64,000 nucleotides of DNA from Paraburkholderia agricolaris (GCF_009455635.1 NZ_QPER01000002.1:2852001-2916000); one strand, 5' to 3'; counted from the stretch's first letter, positions 47,056-56,596 are shown. Made by a program: numbers and translations. Notes: generated by a model from the letters alone, not told the origin.

Positions 47056-49392
47056 TTACGGATAGTCGCTAAAGCGCGAGGCCGGATCGCTTTCCGTGGT
47101 CGCCGGCGTATAACCCGGCACATTCGCGCGAAACTGATTGAGCAGGCCGTTGTCGACCTGCGAAAAACCCTTGAGCTGGAGTTGCATCAGCACACGAGTA
47201 CCGGTGCTGGGCACCGTGGTCGAGGTCGCGTTGGTGTACTTCTCGAACGCCACGCCGAGCGACCAGCAATCGGTATCGTATTGAAGTCCCAGCAAGCCTG
47301 CGATCAACCGATGCGCGCTCATGTCGTAATTCACCCGCGCAACGCTGACAACGTTGTGCAACAGCGGCCATTGCTCGGACACGATGAACTGATTGACCGG
47401 TTGATAGTCGAGCGTGCTATTGGCGCGCGTATAGCGATACGCAACATTCAATACCTGCCGTGCAGCAGGCGACCAGCCAAACCCGGCTTCCGCGTTCGTG
47501 AGGTAGTGGTTGGCCTGGCTGTACTCCACCGCCTGCTCCGCTGAGAAACCCTGGCCCAACTTGTACGAAGCGCCGGCAATCACACTGGTGCGAGCAACCG
47601 TGCCAATGGGATCGCCAACGTTGAGGGTCACCTGCGGCGTGCGAAAATCGTACTGCTCCGCCAGAACGAAACGGGCTCGCTCATCGCCGCTCGAAGGATC
47701 GATGAAGCGCGTGGTCAGGGCGCCCGTGAGGCGGTTGGCATCGGACACCCGGTCATTGCCGACGAAGCTATTCGGCATGAACAGTTCCGCCAGCCCGAAG
47801 TCGGCCGTCGCCGTATCGAACAACGGGGCGAACGACTGGTTGCGGTACGGTGTGTACACATAGAACAGCCGCGGTTCGAGCGTCTGGATATACGACTGCC
47901 CGAAAAGCCGCACACTGCGTTCGAAGCGCATTCCCGAATCGAGACTGAGGGTCGGCACGTTGATGTCGAACGTCTTCGGCTGTCCGGCAGGCGCGTTCGA
48001 TCCGATCGTGGTCAGGTCATACGCGGCGAAATGCCAGGCGAGCTTGGGCGTGATGAACCAGCCGGGATGTTCGATCGGATAGCTAACGTAAGGGTTGAAG
48101 ACAAAGCGGCTGCCTTGCGTCGCATCAGCCGTCGAAATCGTGAAGCGCGTCGCATCCGCTTCCGCGCCGAAGTCGAAGCCGCCCACGTTATAGCGCGCGT
48201 AATTGACATTGAGTTGCGGTTCGCGGTTATAGGTCGAGTCGCTGGTAAAGGCCTGCCAACGTTGTTCGCGAGCCAGCACGCTCCATGGCCCGTTTGAGTA
48301 GGTCAAACCCGCTTCCTGCTGATACAGCGTGGTGGAACCCGTCGGAAACGCGACACCCGACGCAAGATCGGTCACCACCGTCGAGTCCGAAACCCGGTTG
48401 TAGTTGACGTACGCGCCAAAGCCCGAACCGAGCTTCCACGTCTGATTCACCGCAATCGAGTAACGGTCGGTGTTGGTGATCGCATCGTGCGGCAGCCACG
48501 CAACTGAAATCGACCCCGAATCGTTCGGCTGCAGATAGCGATAGTCTGCCGTCAACATCTCGCCCCGTTTCGACATGATGCGAGGCGTCAGGGTTAAATC
48601 GTAGTTCGGCGCGAGGTTGAAGTAATACGGCAACGCGACGTCGACGCCATTGGTCGAACTGATCGAGAACGTGGGCGGCAGAAAGCCGCTGCGCCGCGCG
48701 CCGGACAACGGAAACGATAACCACGGACTCGCCAGCAGCGGCACCCCTTGAAAAAACAGCACGCCGTTGTGCGCGATTCCTTCGTCGTTGCCGGTATCCA
48801 TGTCGAACTCGGAGGCCTTCAGATACCACGCCGGGTCCGACTCGCATTGGCACGTGCTGTATGTACCGTGATGAACCACCGTGCGCTCGTTATCGACCAG
48901 ATCCGCGCGCTGGGCACTGCCCCACCCGCCCGTCAGATAAAACCGGTACTTAGGCACGCTGATCGTGCCTTCATTCGCGTCGACGTAGAAATGCGCGTCC
49001 GGACCATTGAACACATTGCCGTCGTTGACCAGTTGCACGTGCCCATATGCATCGGCTTTGTCGGTATCGACGTCGTAGTGCAGCGCATCGCCTTTGACGA
49101 TCGACGCGTAGCGCCGCAATTGCGCGTTACCTTTCAGCGAAACGTCCATGCCGGTCGTGGTCGTCATCGAATCGGCCATGGCTGAAGTAGCGGGCCTGGC
49201 GCCCGCGAGCAACGGATGTTCCGTCAGTTGCGGATCGAGCCGCAGGCCCCAGACGCCATCGAGCGATTCCGGAATCGCCGATGCGCCGGCCAGTTGCGCA
49301 TAGCCGACAAGCGGCACGCATCCAGCCGCACCCAGCATGAACGAAACGAGAGGCCTTAAACGTAGGCATCGAAATACACCGCGTAGTATCAA
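47056..49392 (-). CDS. LptD-like LPS-assembly outer-membrane protein (paralogue)
   Basis: 778 residues. Signal peptide with basic n-region and GYA-Q cleavage near 32, an OstA-like beta-taco domain (about 85-200), then a 26-strand barrel of LptD type (RRSGFLPPTFSISSTNG; VRLFGQSYIQTLEPRLFYVYTPYRNQ; YDTDCWSLGVAFE). The CQC pair and single C-terminal Cys are, as I recall, normal for Burkholderiales LptD. It starts at TTG, since only this start gives a proper signal peptide. Canonical lptD sits beside surA, pdxA and ksgA; none is here, so this is probably a second copy. Two small genes precede it on the same strand. Confidence 0.9.
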   Translation of the reverse strand: MILRGVFRCLRLRPLVSFMLGAAGCVPLVGYAQLAGASAIPESLDGVWGLRLDPQLTEHPLLAGARPATSAMADSMTTTTGMDVSLKGNAQLRRYASIVKGDALHYDVDTDKADAYGHVQLVNDGNVFNGPDAHFYVDANEGTISVPKYRFYLTGGWGSAQRADLVDNERTVVHHGTYSTCQCESDPAWYLKASEFDMDTGNDEGIAHNGVLFFQGVPLLASPWLSFPLSGARRSGFLPPTFSISSTNGVDVALPYYFNLAPNYDLTLTPRIMSKRGEMLTADYRYLQPNDSGSISVAWLPHDAITNTDRYSIAVNQTWKLGSGFGAYVNYNRVSDSTVVTDLASGVAFPTGSTTLYQQEAGLTYSNGPWSVLAREQRWQAFTSDSTYNREPQLNVNYARYNVGGFDFGAEADATRFTISTADATQGSRFVFNPYVSYPIEHPGWFITPKLAWHFAAYDLTTIGSNAPAGQPKTFDINVPTLSLDSGMRFERSVRLFGQSYIQTLEPRLFYVYTPYRNQSFAPLFDTATADFGLAELFMPNSFVGNDRVSDANRLTGALTTRFIDPSSGDERARFVLAEQYDFRTPQVTLNVGDPIGTVARTSVIAGASYKLGQGFSAEQAVEYSQANHYLTNAEAGFGWSPAARQVLNVAYRYTRANSTLDYQPVNQFIVSEQWPLLHNVVSVARVNYDMSAHRLIAGLLGLQYDTDCWSLGVAFEKYTNATSTTVPSTGTRVLMQLQLKGFSQVDNGLLNQFRANVPGYTPATTESDPASRFSDYP

Positions 49393-49484
49393 AACAGGTA
49401 AGGGTAGGAAAGGATGACAGACGCATCAAGGAGAGCAGAAGCCCTGACCTGCGCCAGGATGAACCACGGCGAGTGCGCGCGGCG

Positions 49485-49901
49485 CTATTGGAGCGTGACG
49501 TCGTGAGAGCGGGCCCCTACCTCACCCGCCGCGCTTGCCGCGCTCGCCGCGTTCGCAGCACCACCCAGCGCTTGCAGAAGATGCGGAATCTGCTCGGCGG
49601 GCAAGGAAAACGAAAGCCCTGCGCTACCGGATAAACGGAACCGGATCACCACCATTTCCATACCGTGCAATCTGCCGACTTCCCAGCCCTGGCAGTGCAG
49701 CGCGAACCCCATCTCCTGATTGTTATGAATCACGCGGTCGGCATGCTCGATCGCATTCGGAAGCGCCACCAGCAGGTCATTGAGCACCGAGCGGTGAAGC
49801 GCCGCGGTAGGTTGATTGCCGTGTATCAGCAGATACTGCCCATCAGCGGTGAGCTGCATGTCGCTGATCGAATTCAGCACGAAGGTCGACGGATCAGACA
49901 C
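49485..49901 (-). CDS. Conserved-looking small protein, unknown
   Basis: 138 residues, GTG start with an excellent AGGAGG nine bases upstream, and eight bases of overlap with the upstream small gene. No membrane segment or signal. The body (FVLNSISDMQLTADGQYLLIH to FSLPAEQIPHLLQALGGA) looks like a compact mixed alpha/beta fold and ends in an Ala-rich tail. I do not recognise a family. It sits in what looks like an operon with the LptD paralogue, 92 bases before it. Confidence 0.75.
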   Translation of the reverse strand: MSDPSTFVLNSISDMQLTADGQYLLIHGNQPTAALHRSVLNDLLVALPNAIEHADRVIHNNQEMGFALHCQGWEVGRLHGMEMVVIRFRLSGSAGLSFSLPAEQIPHLLQALGGAANAASAASAAGEVGARSHDVTLQ

Positions 49902-50091
49902 GGCGTGCGCCCTCCTGGGTCTGCGTGCTGCTGGCAGGGTTCACGGGCCGCCGCCGCGCTGTACTCACCGTGCTGCCGGGCACGTCGCGCAGCATGCGCT
50001 TCGACGCCATGGCCAAACGTGCCGAGAAGATCGGCGAAGAGCTGACGCGCAGGACAGCCGCAAGAACCGCCGGGGAAAGAAATTCGATCAT
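49894..50091 (-). CDS. 65-residue small protein, unknown
   Basis: Starts at ATG 50091 with GGAGA eight bases upstream. A short hydrophobic N-terminus (IEFLSPAVLAAVL) is followed by a basic, Ser/Thr/Arg-rich remainder. Overlaps the next gene's start (GTGTCTGA). Possibly a leader or small inner-membrane peptide of the LptD-paralogue unit; no family recognised. Confidence 0.5.
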   Translation of the reverse strand: MIEFLSPAVLAAVLRVSSSPIFSARLAMASKRMLRDVPGSTVSTARRRPVNPASSTQTQEGARRV

Positions 50092-50428
50092 GACCCGTTC
50101 TCCAAATGGTGCTACGCAGGTAGCGGAAGCCGACCATTTGACGATAGCAGCGCAAGAACCGCGTCAGGTTACGGGCGCACTACGCTTCCTTCGGATCTGT
50201 AACGCATTATTTCCACCCTCCCGCTGTAATCCGCGCCAGCCTGAGCAAGCGGCGCAATACACACGTTAGCAACCCTAATGGGCGGAAAGTTTTCGGTAAC
50301 AGAGAGCGGGGAAACACGCTCCTATACTTCGCGCTTTCCAGAGCCACGGAACCTCGTTTCGAATGCATCGCTCGCTGTCGAGCGTTCTTGTTTGCGCCTC
50401 GCGCGCTGCATCAGGACAGAACCCCAAG
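50092..50428. promoter_or_regulatory. Divergent promoter region between LptD- and BamA-paralogue units
   Basis: 337 bases with no convincing gene. TATACT at 50323-50328 could be a -10 for the BamA paralogue, but no matching -35 is evident. I found no clear sigma-E site (GGAAC...TCTGA). Confidence 0.4.
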
Positions 50429-52738
50429 ATGAATCTTCAAGCTTTAACGAGGCGTATCGCGAGCGCGCTCCCGCTCGCCGGCATCACGCTGACAGCCGCG
50501 CCGGCTCACGCGGACCAACCTTTCATCGTGCAGGACATCCGGATCGAGGGACTCAAACGCATCGAGCCCGGCACCCTGTTCGCCTATCTGCCCATCAAGC
50601 AAGGCAGCACGTTTAACGACGACAAGGCTTCGGAAGCCATTCGCGCGCTCTATGCCACAGGCTTCTTCAACGACGTCAGGATCTCGGCTGAAGGCGCAAC
50701 CGTCATCGTTCAGGTTCAGGAACGCCCGGCGGTAGGCACGATCGATTTCGCCGGCATTCACGAGTTCGATAAGGACAACCTGACCAAGGCACTCAATTCG
50801 GTCGGGCTCTCGCAGGGCCGCTATTACGATAAAGCGCTGGTCGACAAGGCCGAGCAGGAACTGAAGCGCCAGTACCTGACGCGCGGCTATTACGCCGCCG
50901 AAGTCACCACCACGATCACGCCGATCGATCGCAACCGGGTAGCCATATTGTTCTCGGTCGCGGAAGGTCCGAGCGCGAAGATTCGTCAGATCAACTTTAT
51001 CGGCAATCAGGTATTCAGCACGGACACCTTACGCAACGAAATGCAGATGTCCACACCGAACTGGTTCTCGTGGTACACGAAAAACGACCTGTACGCGAAA
51101 GACAAGCTCACCGGCGATCTGGAGCATATTCGCTCGTATTACCTGAATCGCGGCTATCTGGAATTCAATATCGAGTCGACCCAGGTGTCGCTTACGCCGG
51201 ACAAGAAGGAGATGTATCTCACGGTCACGCTGCATGAAGGCGAGCCGTATACGGTTTCGTCGATCAAGCTCGCGGGCAACCTGCTGGATCGCGAAGCAGA
51301 GCTGGCGAAACTGGTGAGCGTCAAACCGGGTGAGCGTTTCTCCGCGGAAAAGCTTCAGGCCACCACCAAAGCCGTCGTCGATAAACTTGGCGAATATGGC
51401 TATGCATTCGCCACCGTCAACGCGCAGCCGCAGATCGATCAGGAACACCACAAGGTCGACGTGACGCTGCAGGTGGACCCGAGCCGCCGCGTGTACGTGC
51501 GCCATATCAACGTGGTTGGCAACACACGCACGCGTGATGAAGTGATACGCCGCGAAATGCGTCAGCTCGAGAGCTCGTGGTTCGATTCGAACCGTCTCGC
51601 GCTCTCGAAAGACCGTGTCAACCGTCTCGGCTACTTTACCGATGTCGACGTCACCACGGTGCCGGTAGAAGGCACACCGGACCAGGTCGACATCGACGTC
51701 AAGGTAACCGAAAAGCCCACCGGTGCGATTACGCTCGGCGCGGGCTTCTCATCGACGGACAAGGTGGTGCTCTCCGCGGGCGTGTCGCAGGACAACGTAT
51801 TCGGCTCGGGCACCAGCCTCGCGTTGAACGTGAACACCGCGAAGACCTACCGCACGCTTACGGTGACGCAAACCGATCCCTACTTTACGGTGGACGGTAT
51901 CAAGCGGATCACCGATGTCTACTACCGCACCACCTATCCCCTTTACAACTTTAACGACACGAGTTTCCGGATTATCACGGTCGGCGCGGATCTGAAATTC
52001 GGCATTCCGTTCTCCGAATCCGACACCGTTTACTTCGGCGTCGGGCTTGAACAGAACCGGCTGGATATCGATTCCTCCACGCCTCAAAGCTATAAGGACT
52101 ACGTGGCTGAATTCGGCCACGTAGTCAACAACGTGCCGCTCACGGTGGGCTGGGCCCGCGACAATCGCGACAGCGCCCTGGTGCCGAGCCGGGGCTATTA
52201 CCTGCAAGGCAATGGCGAGGTGGGCACGCCGCTTGGCGGTACCCAGTATTACAAGGCGGACGTTCAGGCCCAGTATTACTATTCGTTTGCACGCGGCTTC
52301 ATTCTCGGCCTGAATCTTCAGGGTGGCTACGGCAACGGCTTTGCCGGAAAAGCCTATCCGATCTTCAAGAATTACTACGCGGGCGGTATCGGCTCGGTAC
52401 GCGGCTACGAAGCAGGTTCGCTCGGACCGACCGACCAGACGACCGGCGACCCGATCGGCGGCTCACGCATGGTGGTCGCCAATGTCGAGATGACCGTCCC
52501 GCTGCCGGGCACTGGCTGGGACAGGACGCTGCGTGTCTTCACTTTTATGGATGCGGGCAACGTCTGGGGCAACGAAGGCAACAGCACGGGCGCCAACGGA
52601 TTGCGGTACAGCTACGGCGCGGGCCTCGAGTGGATCTCGCCGATCGGCCCACTCAAGCTGTCGCTTGGCTTCCCGGTGGTCAGACACGCCACCGACAAGT
52701 ACCAGGTATTCCAGTTCCAGATCGGCACCTCGTTCTAG
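50429..52738 (+). CDS. BamA-like outer-membrane assembly protein (paralogue)
   Basis: 769 residues. Signal peptide to about AHA-D (29), five POTRA domains (about 30-425) and a 16-strand Omp85 barrel with SVRGYEAGSLGP in place of the usual VRGF, ending in Phe (IGTSF). BamA folds and inserts barrel proteins into the outer membrane. Canonical bamA lies between rseP and skp/lpxD; here neither is present, so this is a second copy. ATG 50429 was chosen over one 66 bases earlier because it begins the signal peptide. Divergent from the LptD-paralogue unit. Confidence 0.92.
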   Translation: MNLQALTRRIASALPLAGITLTAAPAHADQPFIVQDIRIEGLKRIEPGTLFAYLPIKQGSTFNDDKASEAIRALYATGFFNDVRISAEGATVIVQVQERPAVGTIDFAGIHEFDKDNLTKALNSVGLSQGRYYDKALVDKAEQELKRQYLTRGYYAAEVTTTITPIDRNRVAILFSVAEGPSAKIRQINFIGNQVFSTDTLRNEMQMSTPNWFSWYTKNDLYAKDKLTGDLEHIRSYYLNRGYLEFNIESTQVSLTPDKKEMYLTVTLHEGEPYTVSSIKLAGNLLDREAELAKLVSVKPGERFSAEKLQATTKAVVDKLGEYGYAFATVNAQPQIDQEHHKVDVTLQVDPSRRVYVRHINVVGNTRTRDEVIRREMRQLESSWFDSNRLALSKDRVNRLGYFTDVDVTTVPVEGTPDQVDIDVKVTEKPTGAITLGAGFSSTDKVVLSAGVSQDNVFGSGTSLALNVNTAKTYRTLTVTQTDPYFTVDGIKRITDVYYRTTYPLYNFNDTSFRIITVGADLKFGIPFSESDTVYFGVGLEQNRLDIDSSTPQSYKDYVAEFGHVVNNVPLTVGWARDNRDSALVPSRGYYLQGNGEVGTPLGGTQYYKADVQAQYYYSFARGFILGLNLQGGYGNGFAGKAYPIFKNYYAGGIGSVRGYEAGSLGPTDQTTGDPIGGSRMVVANVEMTVPLPGTGWDRTLRVFTFMDAGNVWGNEGNSTGANGLRYSYGAGLEWISPIGPLKLSLGFPVVRHATDKYQVFQFQIGTSF

Positions 52739-52750
52739 TCAGGGACAACG

Positions 52751-52775
52751 CCCGCGGTTGCATGAGGACCGCGGG
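52751..52775 (+). terminator. GC hairpin after the BamA paralogue
   Basis: CCCGCGGT at 52751-52758 and ACCGCGGG at 52768-52775 form a perfect 8-bp stem with a 9-base loop, 12 bases after the stop codon. No T-tract, so termination strength is uncertain. Confidence 0.45.
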
Positions 52776-53062
52776 CCGTCCATACGCCATTCAATCGCGC
52801 CCAACCGGCCTGAATCGGCTCGCGGCCCCGGTCAACGAACCGCAGCTTCGCCTGCCGGTTCCGTTTTCACAAAGTCTCCTCAATTTCGCCATTGTTGCTC
52901 CGACATTGAACCCTATGATCTGCTCATCATCAGGGCGACCGTGTATGGGATCCGCTTCTGAGTTCGATATGTCGTTCCGAAGCAGCGGATGATTGAAATG
53001 ACTGAACGAGAACATCGCACGAACCGCACGCGTGGATTCCGGTTGGGAGGTAACGCAGATTG
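52776..53062. other. Spacer before the atypical response regulator
   Basis: 287 bases between the hairpin and the next start. It contains GGGAGG (53045-53050) as ribosome site. No gene and no strong dyad seen. Confidence 0.35.
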
Positions 53063-53830
53063 ATGACTATCAGCCTTCTCGTCGTGGAACCGGATCAAGC
53101 GGTCCGCGATCAGCTGCGTTTTCACCTTCACAAGAATCAGATCGCGATTTCAGTGCTCTATAGCGCGGTTCAACTTGTGAGCCGGGTGGAACGGGAATGT
53201 CCGTCGGCGATTCTATTGCGGGCCGAGTCGCCGATGACCGAAGCGCGCGAGGCACTCCGCCAGTTGCGTCTGGCGGGCTACGACATGCCGATCTTCGTCC
53301 TGAGCAGCTCCGGCGAGATCGTCGACAAAATCGTCGCTTTCGAATTGGGTGCGGACGACTATATCGTCGACCCGATCGATCCGCACGAATTGACCGCGAG
53401 AATCAAGCGCGCCGTGCAACGCGCCAACCGCTCGCTTTGCGATGCGCCGGAAATTCGCGAGAAAGTTTCGTTCGGCAGTTACCAGATAGATTTCGCTACG
53501 CGCCGCCTGGTGAAGAACGGGTGCGAGATTCCACTGAAATCCGGGGAGTTTGCGCTACTCAAACTGTTCGCCAGCAACCCGATGCGGATCTTGACGCGTT
53601 CAATGGTCAACAGCCAGTTGGGCAGAGCGGAGAGCCAGAAGGCGAGTCTCGATGTTGCGGTCTGCCGCCTGCGCGGCGTGATAGAAGCCGATCCGTCCGC
53701 CCCCCGGTTCATTCAGACCTTGCGCGGACGAGGCTATATGTTCGTCCCCTCGCCGGAACCGCTACCCTCGCACGGCAGGCGCGACAATGCGAACCACACC
53801 GCGCTATTTTCGGCCCTGCGCCACGGCTAG
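53063..53830 (+). CDS. OmpR-family regulator with degenerate receiver
   Basis: 255 residues: receiver-like domain (about 3-120) and OmpR/PhoB winged helix (about 135-235, ending TLRGRGYMFVP). Key phosphorylation residues are replaced. The acidic pair reads E9-P10, the phospho-Asp position is R53 in ILLRAESPM, and the Lys of the usual KP(F) is Asp in IVDPIDP. It therefore cannot be phosphorylated in the standard way and may act constitutively or through a ligand or partner. No kinase gene is adjacent in the same unit. TTG at 53060 is an alternative start. It lies downstream of the BamA paralogue, after a hairpin. Confidence 0.9.
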   Translation: MTISLLVVEPDQAVRDQLRFHLHKNQIAISVLYSAVQLVSRVERECPSAILLRAESPMTEAREALRQLRLAGYDMPIFVLSSSGEIVDKIVAFELGADDYIVDPIDPHELTARIKRAVQRANRSLCDAPEIREKVSFGSYQIDFATRRLVKNGCEIPLKSGEFALLKLFASNPMRILTRSMVNSQLGRAESQKASLDVAVCRLRGVIEADPSAPRFIQTLRGRGYMFVPSPEPLPSHGRRDNANHTALFSALRHG

Positions 53831-54142
53831 CTTTGTGATCGGCAAGGTCATCGCGGCGTCGATCACGTCGACCAGGTCGATGTCGCCGAAATAATCGTCA
53901 TACAGGTCACCGGTCGCCGCCAGCAGACCACCGAATCCGTAGTGGAAATCAGCCGGAACAACGGGCCTGAACCCCGAAGCATAGTGGACGCGTGCAGAGC
54001 ACCCGCCCAGATCATCCGTGTCGGCTGCGGCAGCGTTGCCATTACCACGGGAGAGGGCATTGACGCTCTCCGGGTGCAAACCATGGCGGATCGAAAAGCA
54101 GCAGATCGACACCACAGCCAGAACGAGTATGAGAATGCGCAT
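53804..54142 (-). CDS. Small exported protein, possibly YceK/YidQ-like lipoprotein
   Basis: 112 residues from ATG 54142 (MRILILVLAVVSICCFSIR). A hydrophobic signal or anchor is followed by a domain ending FGGLLAATGDLYDDYFGDIDLVDVIDAAMTLPITK. That end resembles, in layout, the small YceK/YidQ lipoproteins (a G-x-D turn, then a D-x-P-LS-x-V-x-D-T-L-x-L-P end). The similarity is weak. Its 3' end overlaps the convergent regulator gene by 27 bases. Confidence 0.5.
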   Translation of the reverse strand: MRILILVLAVVSICCFSIRHGLHPESVNALSRGNGNAAAADTDDLGGCSARVHYASGFRPVVPADFHYGFGGLLAATGDLYDDYFGDIDLVDVIDAAMTLPITKLAVAQGRK

Positions 54143-54303
54143 AAACGAAACGCTCAAAGTTTTGTCTTGTGAATCAGACAGCCATAGGACACCGAAGTTT
54201 TTTGGCTAAATTACAATCCCTTCCCACTGCACCGACCTGCTGCACTGACCTGCTGCACCAACCGGCTTCCGGCAGCGCGGTCAACAGCGAAGTCAGGCCG
54301 CGC

Positions 54304-54666
54304 TCAACCGCGCCGCAGGCGCACGCGGTTCGCGGGCGTGGTGGGGTCGTCCGTGAGCGTATGACGCTGGCCGTTGCGATGTGCGCGTACACGCTCCCTG
54401 ATCTCGGCCACGGTCGCGGCGCCTCGCACGGCAATGCAGGAGTACTCGCCGTTGCGGTTGATCCACTCGACAATCCGGCAGCACTCGCCCCACGGTTGCA
54501 TGAGCGGCGCCGAAACGCGGCAACCGCGTATCTTCACGACGTCTGGTCGCCGTGACGCGCCAGCACCGTTTTCAGCCTTGCCACGGACGCCGGCAGCAGC
54601 GGCTGTCTTGCGGCCAGGTTGGAAACCGCGCGGCGCGGCATGGTTCACAGATGAGGACATTTGCAT
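54304..54666 (-). CDS. Hypothetical protein, 120 residues
   Basis: ATG 54666 is preceded by GTGGAG at a proper distance. The N-terminal half is basic and Ala/Gly-rich (disordered). The C-terminal half (MQPWGECCRIVEWINRNGEYSCIAVRGAATVAEIRERVRAHR) looks like a small folded unit with two adjacent Cys. No family recognised. No gene is visible on the opposite strand with better support. Confidence 0.45.
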   Translation of the reverse strand: MQMSSSVNHAAPRGFQPGRKTAAAAGVRGKAENGAGASRRPDVVKIRGCRVSAPLMQPWGECCRIVEWINRNGEYSCIAVRGAATVAEIRERVRAHRNGQRHTLTDDPTTPANRVRLRRG

Positions 54667-54841
54667 CAGATTGCTCCACTAACGGAACTGACCACCGGAC
54701 ATGGCCTCTGCGTCAGGCCAGCTTAAAAGTGCCGTACCATCATATTCAGACAACACGCAGACACAACGAAGAAAGGATGGAGAAGTTGTGGAGATTCACC
54801 GGTAACGGTGGATTGACATGGCATTCATCTAGAATTCAGCC

Positions 54842-56596
54842 ATGCAAAGTGAAACCATCCGAATTCGTCCCGGCCGCCCTTTCGGGACCCTTCTCTCGCG
54901 CGTGCGGCAGCAGCAGCGGATCAATATGCGCTTTGGCATCACCTGGAAAATGTTCCTCGCGGTACTGCTCGCATGCCTCACGATTTCCCTGACAATGGGC
55001 TACGCCCTGCGCGTGAGCTTTGAAAACGGTTTCCTGCACTATGTCCGGGAGCGCAACGCCGGGCGCATCAAAGCCGTCATGGCGAAGGTCACGAGCGAAT
55101 ACGCCGCCCACGGCAACTGGAATTTCCTGCGGGACCATCCCGACGTGTGGGTCACGCTGCTCGACAGCGCCGCGCACGACGCGCTGCGCGAGGAACTCGC
55201 CACGGCGCAGACAGGCAAACTGCCCGGCTGGCGAACCTTCCCCGGGAGCGGCAGCGTTCAGCAACTGCTCGGACCGCTCTCAGGGCCGTCCGAATCGCCG
55301 CACTGGGGCATGCGCCTGCCGTCGGCGCCGCCGCCCAATCCGGATATCGCCATGGAGCGTGACCGTGTGTCGGCAAGCGGTGTCGTGAGCGGCGACAATC
55401 GTTATGACCGGGCACCGCCTTCGGCCGCCTTGCCGCCTTTGCCCTCGTTGCCGCCGCCCAGCGCCTCGTCGCTGCATGACGGTGGAGCGCGCGACACGCC
55501 GCCCGAGGGGCCGCCTGTCACCCTCTACGACGCCAGCCACGAACTGGTGGCAAGCACTGGCCAGTTGCCTCCCCCGGGCAGTGCGATGAGACCGGTTATC
55601 TACAGCGGCAAGGTCGTGGGCTGGCTCGCCGTGAACGGGCCCGACACCCTTTCGGACGCGGCCGACATCGCATTCCAGGCGCAGCAGAAGCGCTCGACCT
55701 GGCAGATCGCGGGCGTTGCTGTCGTGCTCGCCGCGCTGGTCGCGCTGATACTCGCGCGCATCGTGCTCGCGCCGGTCAAACGCCTGATGAACGCGACCCA
55801 TCGCCTCGCCGGCGGCGACTATACGACCCGGGTGCCGGCCGGCCGGCGCGACGAGCTTGGCCGGCTGGCCGGCGACTTCAACGTACTGGCCGACTCACTG
55901 CAGAAAGCCGAGCGCTCGCGGCGCGATTTCATCGCGGACATTTCACACGAGCTGCGCACGCCGCTCGCGGTGCTGCGTGGCGAACTGGAAGCCATCGAAG
56001 ACGGCGTGCACGTGTTCAACCGCGATTCGCTCACCTCGCTGCAAACCGAAGTGAACATGCTCAACAAGCTCATCGAAGATCTCTACGAGCTTTCTCTGAG
56101 CGACGTCGGCGCACTCAGCTATCGCAAGACGCCGACCCACGTCGGGCAACTGGCGCGGGCTTCGATCGAGGCCATGCGGGAGTCGTTCAAGGCGAAACGA
56201 ATCGCGCTCGAGCTGACCTGCACACCGGAAATCGCCGACACGACATTCGCGGTCGACCCCGCGCGTTTCGTACAACTGCTGAAAAACCTGCTGCTGAATT
56301 CATTGCGTTACACCGATCCCGACGGCCAGGTCCACGTATCGCTTTCGCAAAGCGCCAGCGGTTGGCAACTCGACGTGCAGGACTCGCTGCCCGGTGTACC
56401 CGCAGCCGCGCTCGATCATCTGTTCGACCGCTTCTATCGCGTGGACGAATCGCGCAGCCGTCAGAACGGCGGCGCGGGCCTCGGCCTCTCGTTGTGCCAT
56501 GCGATCGTGACGGCGCACGGAGGTACTATCGGCGCCACGGCCTCGCCGCTCGGCGGCGTCTGGATCACGGCGCGCTTTCCGCCGGAAGGAGACTGA
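54842..56596 (+). CDS. BaeS-like sensor histidine kinase
   Basis: 584 residues. TM1 at about 35-55; a ~220-residue periplasmic domain with a Pro/Ser-rich low-complexity stretch (ALPPLPSLPPPSASS); TM2 at about 285-305; HAMP; HisKA DISHELRTPLAVL (H about 369); HATPase with GGAGLGLSLCHAIV. The G1 motif reads DSLPGVPAAALDHLFDRFYR, with Ser where Asn/Gly is usual. An internal ATG at 54926 (MRFGITWKM) is an alternative start. Next to its response regulator, four bases away. Confidence 0.92.
   Translation: MQSETIRIRPGRPFGTLLSRVRQQQRINMRFGITWKMFLAVLLACLTISLTMGYALRVSFENGFLHYVRERNAGRIKAVMAKVTSEYAAHGNWNFLRDHPDVWVTLLDSAAHDALREELATAQTGKLPGWRTFPGSGSVQQLLGPLSGPSESPHWGMRLPSAPPPNPDIAMERDRVSASGVVSGDNRYDRAPPSAALPPLPSLPPPSASSLHDGGARDTPPEGPPVTLYDASHELVASTGQLPPPGSAMRPVIYSGKVVGWLAVNGPDTLSDAADIAFQAQQKRSTWQIAGVAVVLAALVALILARIVLAPVKRLMNATHRLAGGDYTTRVPAGRRDELGRLAGDFNVLADSLQKAERSRRDFIADISHELRTPLAVLRGELEAIEDGVHVFNRDSLTSLQTEVNMLNKLIEDLYELSLSDVGALSYRKTPTHVGQLARASIEAMRESFKAKRIALELTCTPEIADTTFAVDPARFVQLLKNLLLNSLRYTDPDGQVHVSLSQSASGWQLDVQDSLPGVPAAALDHLFDRFYRVDESRSRQNGGAGLGLSLCHAIVTAHGGTIGATASPLGGVWITARFPPEGD

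Noticed and set aside
47056..49392. Single C-terminal Cys in the LptD paralogue as a lost disulfide
   Set aside because: From memory, betaproteobacterial LptD normally has the CQC pair and one C-terminal DxDCW Cys, so this is probably not a defect.
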